NCBI GenBank assembly: GCA_009780315.1
Contig: WRAH01000006.1
Coordinates: 49,624 to 113,623 of the forward strand
DNA: 64,000 bases
Direction: 5' to 3'
Source: Defluviitaleaceae bacterium
Lineage (GTDB): Bacteria > Bacillota > Clostridia > Lachnospirales > WQUN01
The notes under the pieces were generated by a model. The model made no database searches and had not been told where the DNA came from. It saw nothing but the letters and a program-made list of their open reading frames with translations. Shown in pieces: positions 54,737 to 63,879 of the stretch. The translations under genes were made by a program, and so were the position numbers. Each line of letters starts with the position of its first letter. The stretch's first letter is position 1.

Positions 54737-55050
54737 TGCAATAACCCTCCTGTTAAAACTGTATCAATTCGACTTTTAAAATCTGTCCATTTTGCTTGGC
54801 ATTCATTGTATCGTGCCTTGCCTTGCTCTGTTATTTTATAATATCTTCGGTTGCGCCCATTGTGCGGCATATCGTATGTGGTCAAACAGTTATCTGTTTG
54901 CAAACGCCGCATGACTGGGTATAGGGTTGATTCTGATACGCCAAGGGTGGTTTTCATCTGCTGTGTTAGGGCATATCCATATGCATCCTCTTTTGCCAGC
55001 AAAGACAAAACACAACCGTCCAGCAGTATTCCTGTAGCTTGAATTGCCAT
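54733..55050 (-). CDS. PadR-family transcriptional regulator
   Basis: A 105-residue winged-helix regulator of the short PadR class (GVSESTLYPVMRRLQTDNCLTTYD, RRYYKITEQGKARY). It heads the PadR-DUF1700-DUF4097 operon and probably controls it. Overlaps the next gene by 4 bp. Confidence 0.92.
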   Translation of the reverse strand: MAIQATGILLDGCVLSLLAKEDAYGYALTQQMKTTLGVSESTLYPVMRRLQTDNCLTTYDMPHNGRNRRYYKITEQGKARYNECQAKWTDFKSRIDTVLTGGLLQ

Positions 55051-55205
55051 AATGTATTAAGCCTCCTTTTTCATATGATACTATACAATAAATAATATTA
55101 CGTGTACAGAATTATTTTGTCTGATATAGAATTATATTTTTTTTAATATAGCACATGATTGTCCTATCACAAGCGTCCAATACTGCTATAAGTCATTCAA
55201 TACAT

Positions 55206-55246
55206 AAAAAAAATCCCCTGTTCTATTTCAAAACAGGGATTTTTTT
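55206..55246. terminator. Terminator of the M29 aminopeptidase gene
   Basis: Stem AAAAATCCCCTGTT with AACAGGGATTTTT (one mismatch), flanked by A and T tracts. It lies 19 bp after the aminopeptidase stop. The rest of the 214-bp gap to the PadR gene is AT-rich and holds nothing else that I can see. Confidence 0.82.
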
Positions 55247-55264
55247 AGTTTAAAATGTGAGTGA

Positions 55265-56413
55265 TTAAATCGCCCATTCACCATTGGTGAAGACTTGAAC
55301 GTGTTGCCCGTCATGGGTTTTGCCTATGACTTGTAAACAGGGTGAACCAATCATAAAGTCTACATGGCTTTCACATTGGTTTAATCCCCTTGCCATGCGC
55401 TCTGCTTCTGTCAGGCTTTCTGTGTCTTTGACTGTAGGTGGATACCCATTGCCTAGGGCAAGATGACTACTTGCGTTTTCATCATAAATGGTTCTATACC
55501 ATAATAAACCTAGGTAGGATATGGGGCTGGACTGTGGCACAAGGGCGACTTCTCCCAAGAAGTTTCCATTAGGGTAACGGCTGATGAGTGCCTGTAAATG
55601 CTCTTGCCCTACATTTGCCTTGTAATCTATCACCTGTCCCTCTTCAAACCGTATCCCAAAGTCATCTATGATGTTGCCCATGTAGATGATGGGTTTGGTT
55701 GCGTATACGATACCTGTCACTTGATTACGGTGGGGGGCTGTATAGATTTCATAGGTGGGTAGGTTGGATATAAATGCATTGCCTGTTTGGGTGGACTGTC
55801 CACAGCTTATCCATTGGTGTCCCTCGGGTAAGCCCACTTCTAACTTTGTGCCTAGACTGTTTTTGAAGGTAATGGATTGAAAGTTATAATCATTCATCTT
55901 CTTTGCAAGGGCTTTGAGTGATGAAATGTGTTTATCCCAATTGTCTAGGGGGTCATTGTCATCAATAAGGTTTACATTAAAGATGGCTTCCCACATCATT
56001 TCTTCTGCTTCTTCAATGTCAGTACTACAAGGAAAGACCTTACGCGCCCATTCTGGAGAGGGTAGGTTTACGATTGTCCATTGGACGGCATTGGCTCTGG
56101 TTTTCTCTTGTAGGGGTTTGAAGATGTCGGTCGCTGTGTCGTTTTCTTTTTTTAGTTTATCAGGGTCTACATCTTCAAGCAGTTGAGGGTCACTGGAAAC
56201 TAGGGTGAGCAGTTGATAATCCTCTTCAACAATCATGTTTGTATATTCAACAAGCCATTGTTTTTTTACTCCAAAGATATCATCATGTCCGTGGAGATAG
56301 CGTAGTTTACCCGTGACATCACTATGCCAGCGGACAAGAACATCTTTTGCCCCGCGTTGGTAGGCAATTTCAGTCAGCAAGTTAACGAAGTAGGCATCCC
56401 GAACGTCAGAGCG
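55265..56413 (-). pseudogene. M29-family aminopeptidase, 3' part (382 codons), cut by a transposon
   Basis: The reading frame encodes residues 34-415 of an M29 leucyl aminopeptidase, from RSDVRDAYFVNLLTEIAYQRG to the C-terminus, with the metal-site regions intact (QTGNAFISNLPTYEIYTAPH, ALGNGYPPTV). It lacks the first 33 codons, which are found at 63878-63976 on the other side of the element. The frame stays open into the element until a TAG near 56452. A TTG at 56380 could start a shortened product, but the gene no longer has its own promoter or start. Confidence 0.88.
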
Positions 56414-56446
56414 GAAGATGTATGCTGTTAAGGGTACGGTTAAAAC
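56414..56446 (+). repeat. Left attachment end of the element
   Basis: GA core at 56414-56415, an 11-nt gap, then the inverted-repeat arm GTTAAGGGTACGGTTAAAAC (56427-56446). It matches the right arm at 15 of 20 positions. Confidence 0.75.
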
Positions 56447-56952
56447 CTACCCAAATAACAGCGCAGTTACGCCATTTGCGGCACATTTACTTAGCTGTAG
56501 TAGTTACCCTTTTCGGAAGCGGTTTCCGATATTATCTTTTCAAAGGTAGCAATCCGCTACTTTTGCCTCGCTCTTTGAAAAACGCCGCACTTGTGACGGT
56601 CATAGCTGATTGACCCGCTTGGGAACATTTTATACCTGCTCCTGTCGTATTCAAATAGGACGAGTGCGGGGCTTTTTGTATGCTCAAAATTCTGTAACAC
56701 AACTGTAATATAAAAGAGTTCCGAAATACCCCTGTTATTTTCCTAATAGTAGAGGGAGAAATAATCGGCAGACGGAAAGTCAAAAAATATTTATAAATGA
56801 GTTCCGTTTTCAGCCTGTTTTTTCCCTATCTATTGAAGGGGTATCACATATGCTCCAAATCCAACCAAGAAAGGAAGTGTTCTATCGTAACCATTAAAAC
56901 CAACCGGAAACCAACAAAACTAAATCTAATCTAAGAAGGGGGTCAATCAGTT
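56447..56952. other. Left-end noncoding region of the element
   Basis: About 500 bp without a convincing gene. A minus-strand ORF of 23 codons (56628-56557) has a good GGAG site. Its region is bracketed by CCGCACT (56585-56591) and AGTGCGG (56663-56669), the latter followed by GGCTTTTTG, which looks like a terminator or attenuator stem. Other parts show no feature I can name. It likely holds the tnpW promoter and control sites of the recombinase operon. Confidence 0.35.
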
Positions 56953-57141
56953 ATGAAGCATACTCTTGAAGCAAGTGCGGTGAGGACGCAAGGAAAACCC
57001 CATGCCGAGCCGATAAATATGCAGAAAAGGATTGGCTCCACCACCTTTAAGGTGAACGTCCATTTCAGCACAACAAGCCAAGAAACGGTAGAGGACAAAC
57101 TACTTCGGCTAATTAAGCGGGAGGTGAGCCATAGTGCATAA
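56953..57141 (+). CDS. tnpW: TnpW-family transposon-encoded small protein
   Basis: A 62-residue protein with the TnpW pattern (KRIGSTTFKVNVHFSTTSQE and ETVEDKLLRLIKREV). Its job is not known; it regularly accompanies Tn4451-like elements. GAAGGGGG lies before the ATG. Its end overlaps the possible GTG start of the recombinase by 8 bp, so translation may be coupled. Confidence 0.8.
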   Translation: MKHTLEASAVRTQGKPHAEPINMQKRIGSTTFKVNVHFSTTSQETVEDKLLRLIKREVSHSA

Positions 57142-59050
57142 TCTCCCCTGTGTCGCAAGCGTTCAGAACTGCGAGAAAGAGGCAGACATGAACACTCAAA
57201 AACTGAATATTTTATACGGCAGATTAAGCCGTGATGATGAAATGCAAGGGCCTTCCAATTCGATATTAAACCAGCAACAGCTTTTGGAAGAATACGCCAA
57301 TGCCAACGGTCTAACCCCTTATATCTTCCTGTATGATGACGGCTACAGCGGTACTCGCTGGGATAGACCCGCATGGCAAGAACTTATCTCAATGGTAGAT
57401 GCCGACAAGGTAAGCTGTATCGTTATTAAGGACAGCTCCCGCATGGGCAGAGATTACTTGCGTGTGGGGCTGTACCGTGAAATGTTCCGTGAAAAAGGTG
57501 TAAGGCTAATCTTGATTAACGACAGCGTGGACACTCTGCTGAATGGTGAAGATGATTTTACACCGTTCAGGGAAATTATGGCAGAATGGTACGCCCGTGA
57601 CACATCGAAGAAAATAAAATCCGTTTTTGCAAGTAAGGGCAGAAGCGGAAAGCCTACCACAAGCACCCCGCCATATGGTTTTATGAAAGACCCCAACGAC
57701 AAGTACAAGTGGCTATTAGACGAGCCAGCCGCTTCTATTGTTCGGCGTATCTTTCAAATGGCTATGCAAGGCATGGGGGTACACGCCATTGCAAAAGTGC
57801 TGTGTGATGAAAAAATCGAACGCCCATCATATTATCTTGGTGTGCGTGGTCGTGGCAGACACATGAATGATTACGACACACATTACAAGTACGCTTGGGG
57901 AACGGCAACCATTATTAACATTTTGAAGAAAATGGAGTATTGCGGTCATATGGTAAATCTCCGCACTACATCAGCCAGTTTTAAGAGCAAGAAGAAAATC
58001 ACCAAGCCACAAGAGGACTGGATTATCTTCCCCAATGCTCACCCCGCTATTATAGACCAAGAAACTTTTGACACGGTGCAAAAGTTACGCCACACACCAC
58101 GTCGTATTGATACTCTCGGAGAAGCTAATCCACTCACAGGCTTGCTGTGGTGTGTTGACTGTGGCGAGAAACTTTATAACCACCGCAAGTCAAAGCCCGA
58201 AAAGCCTACACACAAAAAACTTAGAGATGATTACCATTGCAAGACTTACAAACTTAGCAATTCCAAGTTTGATACTCAATGTTCCCCGCACCATATCAGT
58301 ACCGAAGCAATACGAACAATTATCCTCGAAGTCATAAAAAAGACGAGCGGATATATTCAAAATCATGAAGCAGAGTTTGTGGAGCAACTACGAGCGACTT
58401 CTAATGTGAAGCGTGAGGAACTTGCAAAGGCTCACACGAAGCAAATCACTAAAAACGAAAAACGTATTGCAGACCTTGATAAAATCTTTCGTACCCTTTA
58501 CGAAGATAAGGCACTCGGTAAAATCTCGGAGGAAATTTTTGAGGATATGACTTCCAACTACCAACAGGAGAAGGAAGAAATCAAATCCCAAAATGAAAAA
58601 CTCCAAGCAGAGTTAGACGAGTTTATCTCCGACAACGACAGGGCAGAAAACTTCTTAGCATTGGTACGCAAGTACACAAGTTTTGAAGAATTAACCACGC
58701 CCATGCTCAACAGTTTTGTGGAAAAAATTATTGTCCATGAGGGCGTATGGTCTGATGGTAATACTGGCGTTGGCGGTAAGCCAAGGGGCGCACGTTCTCA
58801 GCAAGTAGATGTTTATTTGAAGTACATCGGCAACTTTGATGTACCTGATATGCGAACGGCTGAACAAATCGAAGCTGACCGAATAGCCGAAGAAAAGTTA
58901 GAAGCTAAGCGAGCATACCACCGTGAGAAAACTCGTAACTGGGTTGCCAAAAAACGTGCTGCCGAAGCTGAAAAAGCCGCCGCCGAAAATGCAAAATCTG
59001 AAACACGAAAATCAAAAACTGCGAAGCCCAAAACTGCAAAAACGGCATAG
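57134..59050 (+). CDS. Large serine recombinase (TnpX/TndX-like)
   Basis: A 638-residue recombinase that excises and inserts the element. The catalytic domain (YGRLSRDDE, with the active Ser; RMGRDYLRVGLY) is followed by the recombinase domain (TPPYGFMKDP, ATIINILKKMEYCGH), a zinc-ribbon region (LLWCVDCGEKLYNH ... CKTY ... CSPHH), a coiled coil (~430-510) and a Lys/Ala-rich tail (last ~45 residues). Two starts are possible: GTG at 57134, with GGGAGGTG upstream and overlapping tnpW, or ATG at 57188, also with a fair site (AGAGG). Followed by the terminator at 59068. Confidence 0.93.
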   Translation: MHNLPCVASVQNCEKEADMNTQKLNILYGRLSRDDEMQGPSNSILNQQQLLEEYANANGLTPYIFLYDDGYSGTRWDRPAWQELISMVDADKVSCIVIKDSSRMGRDYLRVGLYREMFREKGVRLILINDSVDTLLNGEDDFTPFREIMAEWYARDTSKKIKSVFASKGRSGKPTTSTPPYGFMKDPNDKYKWLLDEPAASIVRRIFQMAMQGMGVHAIAKVLCDEKIERPSYYLGVRGRGRHMNDYDTHYKYAWGTATIINILKKMEYCGHMVNLRTTSASFKSKKKITKPQEDWIIFPNAHPAIIDQETFDTVQKLRHTPRRIDTLGEANPLTGLLWCVDCGEKLYNHRKSKPEKPTHKKLRDDYHCKTYKLSNSKFDTQCSPHHISTEAIRTIILEVIKKTSGYIQNHEAEFVEQLRATSNVKREELAKAHTKQITKNEKRIADLDKIFRTLYEDKALGKISEEIFEDMTSNYQQEKEEIKSQNEKLQAELDEFISDNDRAENFLALVRKYTSFEELTTPMLNSFVEKIIVHEGVWSDGNTGVGGKPRGARSQQVDVYLKYIGNFDVPDMRTAEQIEADRIAEEKLEAKRAYHREKTRNWVAKKRAAEAEKAAAENAKSETRKSKTAKPKTAKTA

Positions 59051-59067
59051 CAAAATTTCTATATCAG

Positions 59068-59104
59068 CCACTCAATTATTGAAAAATGATTGAGTGGTTT
59101 TTTG
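59068..59104 (+). terminator. Terminator of the recombinase gene
   Basis: A 9-bp stem CCACTCAAT (59068-59076) with ATTGAGTGG (59089-59097), followed by seven T. Confidence 0.85.
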
Positions 59105-59142
59105 CTTCTGCTGGTGCTTTTGGGTTTTATGTTTTTGCTTGG

Positions 59143-59168
59143 AAGGTGAGGACGGCCGTCCTTACCTT
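59143..59168. repeat. 26-bp near-perfect palindrome
   Basis: AAGGTGAGGACGG and CCGTCCTTACCTT are complementary except for one G/T position. A compact GC-rich palindrome 364 bp before the relaxase start; possibly a regulator or transfer-related binding site. Confidence 0.5.
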
Positions 59169-59240
59169 GGGGCATACCGTGATGATTTTTTACTACGGTA
59201 GCCCAACCCTGCCGCCAACGGCGGTAAGCCCTCGGCAGAG

Positions 59241-59285
59241 CCCACTCGCACCTTTGCCGCCTATGGCGGAAAGTGCGTGAGTGGG
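59241..59285 (+). other. Candidate origin of transfer upstream of the relaxase
   Basis: An imperfect inverted repeat CCCACTCGCAC (59241-59251) with GTGCGTGAGTGGG (59273-59285) encloses a second hairpin (GCCGCC-TAT-GGCGG). It lies in a 481-bp GC-rich noncoding stretch (59051-59531) directly before the MobV gene, where oriT usually sits. No exact match to the pMV158-type nick site was found by eye, so this is a guess from position and structure. Confidence 0.35.
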
Positions 59286-59531
59286 TCACACACTCTGAAA
59301 GAGGTGTGATAGTGCCGCCGCCGATTATGCTTGGCGGGTGCTGATGGGCGGTAAGTTTCTGAAGGAAACGACACGCCCAAAGGCGGCACAGGGTTTTGAT
59401 TTTAGCTTAGTGCCACAACGGACACCAAGCTACTCGCTCCATAATTATATCACATGGGGCGGGCATGGTGCTGATTATTTTTTCAGCAAGTGCTTTTCAA
59501 AAAATATAAAATTATGAAGGGAGTTTTGCTA

Positions 59532-61150
59532 ATGGCAAAAACCAAAATTGACAGAACCGTTGTACGCAACGCCGCATATCGAAGCGGCGAATTTAATCTT
59601 AGGGAGCGTCACAACGAACGCAAAAATGAAAGTTACCACAACGGCGATATTGATATAAGTCGTGCCGACATGAACATTCATTTCCACCAAAACTTTACGC
59701 CTGATGGCAAGGTCGAAACCTACGAGCAAACATTTAACCGTCTTATTGAAGAAGGTAAAATTGTAAAGCGTGGATTGAAGCCCGACGCTAAAGTTTTTGA
59801 CGAGTTAATCTTTGATGTGAACACAGCCTATTTTGAAAATAACGGCGGGTACGAATATGCCAAATCCTTTTTTGAAGAAGCGTACCGATGTGCCTTAAAA
59901 GAAATCGGCTCGGAAGAATATGTACTATCTGCCGTTCTCCATGCAGACGAACGCAACAAGGCTCTTTCGGAAGAACTTGGTCGAGATGTTTACCATTATC
60001 ATCTCCATGTTGTTTATGTGCCTGTGGTGGAGAAGGAAATAAAATGGTCTAAACGCACAAAGGACAAATCACTAATCGGCAAAGTTAAAGAGGTTATTCC
60101 GCAGATAAGCCATTCTAAAAAATGGCCTATGCGTGTTCCTATGGAGCGTGACGGCAAAACTATTCAGCTAAATTCATACTCGCTACTGCAAGACCGATTT
60201 TTTGAGCATATGCAACAGGCGGGGTATGAAGGTTTTGAGCGTGGGGAGCGTGGCTCTAACCGTGAGCATTTATCCGACTTGGATTATAAAATCCAACAGG
60301 ACAAAAAACGGCTTGCGGAGAAAGAAAAAGAACTGGCTGAAAAAGAAAATCGGTTAAAACTTGCCGACATGGAACTGGAAGATGTACAGACCCATATCGA
60401 AACCACACGCACCACAAGCACTAATCTTAAAGCCGAAAAAGAACGGCTCGAAAAAGATGTGAGCAGATTAAGGATTTACGCAAACTGAAAGTTAAAACCG
60501 CAGAAATTAAAATTCCTGACAAGCCCACATTTGGTAGCAATGTAAAAATCCCTTATGATGATTTAGTGAAGCTGAAAAAGATGGCTGATTCCTATATCGC
60601 CAACGAAGCTGAAATAAAAGACATTCGTAAACGCCGTACTGATGTTAAAACAAGGGAAGATAACGCTGGCACAAGAGAAACCAAAGTCACTCGCAGAGAA
60701 AAAGCTATTAAGGGCAAAGAAACTTTGCTTGCTACAGCTACTACCGTAAAAAATGAGCGTGACGAACTCCAAGCCGAGGTTGATAAACAGGCGAGGGAGA
60801 TTGAAGCATTAACCGCTAAGAGTGCCAATATCGGTAGAAATTTAGTGCAAGCCTACGACACAATGACCGCCGCTATTGAAGCTGTGCAAGTGCTGAAATA
60901 TACGGTTACGGACAGGGCAGACCTTGACGAATACAAGGCTGATAACCTTAACCCGAAGCAAGGTACTCTCATAGATGCCCTTGCTGAATACGGTGCTAAA
61001 TCTGCTGAAAAAATTGGATTAACCAAACACGCCAACCGCATGAGAACCGCCGCAGATGTAAACAAAGACATACTGGCTGAAATGAAAGCCTTAAACCCGC
61101 AATTATTCCCGCAAGTACGCAACCGCAGTATAGAGATTGGAGGTCGGTAG
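59532..61150 (+). pseudogene. MobV (Pre/Mob) relaxase broken by a single-base frameshift
   Basis: The first frame (59532-60488, 318 codons) holds the relaxase domain: N-terminal motif ERHNERKNESYHNGDID and the metal-binding HADERN...YHYHLHVVYVP. Near 60461 the frame shifts. Frame +1 continues without stops from there to 61150 with EQIKDLRKLKVKTAEIKIPD and a coiled-coil tail. One extra base (GTG-GAG-CAG in place of GTGAGCAG) would give a single ~539-residue protein. The nicking domain could still be made as a truncated protein ending LRIYAN. A GTG at 60566 could in theory start the tail alone. Start ATG has AAGGGAG upstream. Confidence 0.82.
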
Positions 61151-62557
61151 ATGGATTACATTACCTTATTCAAAGAAAGACATATCGAAGCTAACGAACA
61201 GTACCCACGCCATGATATAGGCGTGGCTCGGCTGTTTTATGACTTGCATAGCCAATTTATCTGCTATGTGGTGGAATCAAAAGCATGGTACACCTACAGG
61301 GGCAGACGTTGGGTAAAAGATGATGGTGGCTTGCGTGTTATGGAAATATGCAAAGCCTTTGCACAGGACTACGCCAAATACGCTGAATACTTTGATGATG
61401 GCTCGGAAGAAAATAAGGCGTATGTAAAATTTGCAAAAGGACTAACCAACAGGCGCAGACGTGAGAGCATTTTGTCTGACGCTCGTTCTATCAGCCCTGT
61501 AAGCCTTAACCGTTTTGATAAAGGCAAAACCTTGCTGAACTGCATTAACGGTACGTTTTGTCTTGAAAAAATGGAGTTGTTACCCCATAACCCAAAAGAC
61601 TACATCACCAAACTTGCCAACGTGAATTTTGACCCCGCCGCCAAATGTGAGCGGTGGGAAACCTTTATAAATGAGGTTATGTGTGGGGATATGGAAACGG
61701 CACGATTTTTACAAAAGGCGTTGGGTTATGCCCTGTCGGGCGAAACGGCGTTGGAGTGTTTCTTCATCTTCTACGGTGATAAAACCCGCAACGGCAAAAG
61801 CACCTTATCAGAAACAGTAGCCTTTGTATTGGGCGAGTATGCCCGAACAATCCAACCGCAGACATTATCCCGCCGTCCTGCTGATGGTGGGGCGGCAAGC
61901 CCCGACACGGCTCGATTAAAGGGGGCAAGGCTTGTTAATGTACCCGAACCCGAAAAGGGTTTGGAGTTGAATATTGCCCTTGTAAAACAGCTCACAGGGG
62001 GCGATACCTACACGGCACGGTTTTTGAATGAAAACCCTGTGGAGTTTACGCCAGAATTTAAGATTTTCATAAACACTAACCACTTGCCCCGCACTTCTGA
62101 CGATACGGTGTTTATGAGTGGTAGAGTGAAGCTAATCCCCTTTGACCGCCATTTTCTGCCCCATGAGCAAGATAACGGCTTAAAGGCACACTTCCGCAAG
62201 CAGAAGAACAGGAGTGCAATACTAAACTGGCTGATAGAGGGGTATCGGCTCTTGCAGTTAGAGGGCTTGCCCCTGCCTGAAAAGGTGAACAATGCTATAC
62301 AAGCATACCGACAGGAAACGGATATAATCGGCTCTTTCCTCAACGAGTGTACCGCTATCAAAGATGAGAACCGTATACCCGCCAGCGAATTATATACTGC
62401 CTATTCTGCATGGGCGAAGGACAACGGCTACAGGCAGATGAATAATAAAAACTTTGTCGCTGAACTTCGCCGTAGGCTTGATGTTAGGCGTGGTGGCGTG
62501 GGTAATGTTGTGGTTGGGGTGATACTGGATTATACGGAAAATCCCTTTATTGATTAA
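61151..62557 (+). CDS. P4/D5-family phage or plasmid primase-helicase
   Basis: A 468-residue protein. Residues ~1-170 match a D5-type N-terminal region (FDKGKTLLNCINGTFCLE, DYITKLANVNFDP), followed by an SF3 helicase with Walker A GDKTRNGKST, an acidic second site (VNVPEPEKG) and sensor (FINTNHLPRTSD). The ATG follows the relaxase frame stop directly (TAGATG) with GGAGG 7 nt upstream. Likely supports replication of the excised circle. Confidence 0.9.
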   Translation: MDYITLFKERHIEANEQYPRHDIGVARLFYDLHSQFICYVVESKAWYTYRGRRWVKDDGGLRVMEICKAFAQDYAKYAEYFDDGSEENKAYVKFAKGLTNRRRRESILSDARSISPVSLNRFDKGKTLLNCINGTFCLEKMELLPHNPKDYITKLANVNFDPAAKCERWETFINEVMCGDMETARFLQKALGYALSGETALECFFIFYGDKTRNGKSTLSETVAFVLGEYARTIQPQTLSRRPADGGAASPDTARLKGARLVNVPEPEKGLELNIALVKQLTGGDTYTARFLNENPVEFTPEFKIFINTNHLPRTSDDTVFMSGRVKLIPFDRHFLPHEQDNGLKAHFRKQKNRSAILNWLIEGYRLLQLEGLPLPEKVNNAIQAYRQETDIIGSFLNECTAIKDENRIPASELYTAYSAWAKDNGYRQMNNKNFVAELRRRLDVRRGGVGNVVVGVILDYTENPFID

Positions 62558-62592
62558 AATGTAAAGCCGACTGAAAACTACTACATTTCATG

Positions 62593-62648
62593 CACTTGCT
62601 ACACTCAACCATTTTTTGGAAGTGTAGCAAGTGTAGGAGTGTAGCAAA
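62593..62648. repeat. Perfect hairpin plus direct repeats after the primase gene
   Basis: CACTTGCTACACT (62593-62605) and AGTGTAGCAAGTG (62621-62633) form a 13-bp perfect stem with a 15-nt loop. AGTGTAGCAA is repeated directly at 62621-62630 and 62639-62648. The mix of stem and short direct repeats next to a primase gene recalls small replication origins; it could also be a terminator, but the T tract is missing. Confidence 0.55.
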
Positions 62649-62692
62649 ATTGGGGCGGTTTCACAATTTTTTTCTGAATAGGTGCTTTTAAT

Positions 62693-63727
62693 TTAATGCA
62701 ATTGCCGAGGTATCGGTAAGGCCGCTACATTATGCTCCAAGCCATGCCTATCTGCCATTTCTTGAATAATGGCTAAATATCTCGAATGTATTTCAAATGT
62801 TTCTTCTTGCAATTCTTCAGCCGTAGCCGATATTCGTATATTTCCAGACGCTTTTTGGCTGTAGTGGATTATTTGAAACATTTGGTCATCTTCACTTGTT
62901 GGGTCATAAGTTATTGCGAATAGAGGCATTATTATTGAGCGGTCAAAGTAAATATTTTCAAAACCATGATTCATGTTAGGAAACTCTGTTCCTTCGCCAT
63001 AAAATCCAATTACTCTAAAACTGATAACCTTGCCGTACAGCGTTAGAGTTAATATGTCATTGAGGTCGTAAACGCCAATATAATCATAGCCAAGTATAAT
63101 GTTGATTACGTCTGTGGGGGAATTGAAATAAAAATCAGATTCGATAAAGTTCCTACCTTTGACAATATTATTATCAAAGTATTGGAACAATGTCCTTCCT
63201 ACCATGACAGTATTTAAGGGTGTTATAAAAAATTCGTTCCCTTCGGTATCAGAAACAAGTCGGTTTCTTAAATCTATATTTCCAAATGGGAGTGATTCAA
63301 CAAACCTTTCATCACCACTGTAATACCCTAAGTAATTCAAAGATTGTGTTAGTATCACAATATAATTGAACCGCTCATTAAGTTCCTGATACATTGCCCG
63401 AAGCCCATCAAGAGGAACTTCTCCAATAGTTGGGAAATTATCTGCCACAAACCAGATATTATAATAAAAATGCGAATCTTCCGTTTGAGATATGTTATCC
63501 ATATACTCCTCAATGAAAGCCTGAACATCACTATCATCTGCTTCTGATTCAGTTGGAGGTGTTGAGTTTGATTCTGATGTTGAGTTAGGGGTAGCAGTCT
63601 GCGGATTCTCTACGCTCACAGTTATGCTTTCTTCTGGCGTTTCAGATTCTCCACCACAGGCAACAAGCCCCATCACAAAAAAAGTAGCGATTAACGCCAC
63701 ACACGCTCTGCGTAACAGTTTCTTCAT
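62693..63727 (-). CDS. Cargo lipoprotein with MacB-like extracellular domain
   Basis: A 344-residue lipoprotein. The signal ends at LVAC24, followed by a Ser/Thr/Pro/Glu-rich linker (residues ~26-65). The body resembles the extracellular core of MacB/FtsX-type permeases, most clearly ILGYDYIGVYDLNDILTLTLYG and FRVIGFYGEGTEF, but no permease segments or ATPase are present. The start at 63727 is set by the signal peptide and a GGGAG site; an upstream frame to 63811 is not needed. It is the only gene of the element with no transfer role, and its orientation is opposite to the rest. Function unknown. Confidence 0.7.
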   Translation of the reverse strand: MKKLLRRACVALIATFFVMGLVACGGESETPEESITVSVENPQTATPNSTSESNSTPPTESEADDSDVQAFIEEYMDNISQTEDSHFYYNIWFVADNFPTIGEVPLDGLRAMYQELNERFNYIVILTQSLNYLGYYSGDERFVESLPFGNIDLRNRLVSDTEGNEFFITPLNTVMVGRTLFQYFDNNIVKGRNFIESDFYFNSPTDVINIILGYDYIGVYDLNDILTLTLYGKVISFRVIGFYGEGTEFPNMNHGFENIYFDRSIIMPLFAITYDPTSEDDQMFQIIHYSQKASGNIRISATAEELQEETFEIHSRYLAIIQEMADRHGLEHNVAALPIPRQLH

Positions 63728-63846
63728 TATCCAATTTCTCCCAACAAATATTAAGTCTATGCGATAAATACGCATGAAGTTAACTATACCATATTTACCA
63801 AAGGAATGCAAGCTGGAAATCGAATATATTTTCGTTTATTCTGAAA

Positions 63847-63879
63847 GTTTTAACTTACCCCTTGACATTACACCACAGA
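63847..63879 (-). repeat. Right attachment end of the element
   Basis: GA core at 63878-63879, an 11-nt gap, then the inverted-repeat arm (minus strand GTCAAGGGGTAAGTTAAAAC, 63866-63847). It is in mirror position to the left arm. Confidence 0.75.

Larger units (their letters stand above)
56414..63879. mobile_element. Tn4451-like mobilizable transposon inserted in an aminopeptidase gene (7.46 kb)
   Basis: The element is bounded by GA dinucleotides at 56414-56415 and 63878-63879. The flanks join to one uninterrupted M29 aminopeptidase frame. It carries TnpW, a large serine recombinase, a MobV relaxase (frameshifted), a P4-type primase/helicase and a lipoprotein. GA is the known crossover dinucleotide of TnpX-type recombinases. 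The imperfect inverted repeats at the ends sit 11 nt from each GA. Base composition is richer in GC than the neighbours. No resistance gene is present. Excision should restore the host gene exactly. Confidence 0.88.

Noticed and set aside
56405..56412. TCTG shared by both junctions as an alternative crossover core
   Set aside because: Joining there shifts the aminopeptidase frame into a stop; the GA join keeps the frame and fits the arm symmetry.
56416..56420. ATCT shared by both junctions as another alternative core
   Set aside because: It keeps the frame but adds one residue compared with the family spacing and breaks the 11-nt symmetry of the arms.
59059..59289. Overlapping ORFs in the GC-rich block before the relaxase
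   Set aside because: They span the recombinase terminator and the palindromes, and look like open frames caused by base composition.
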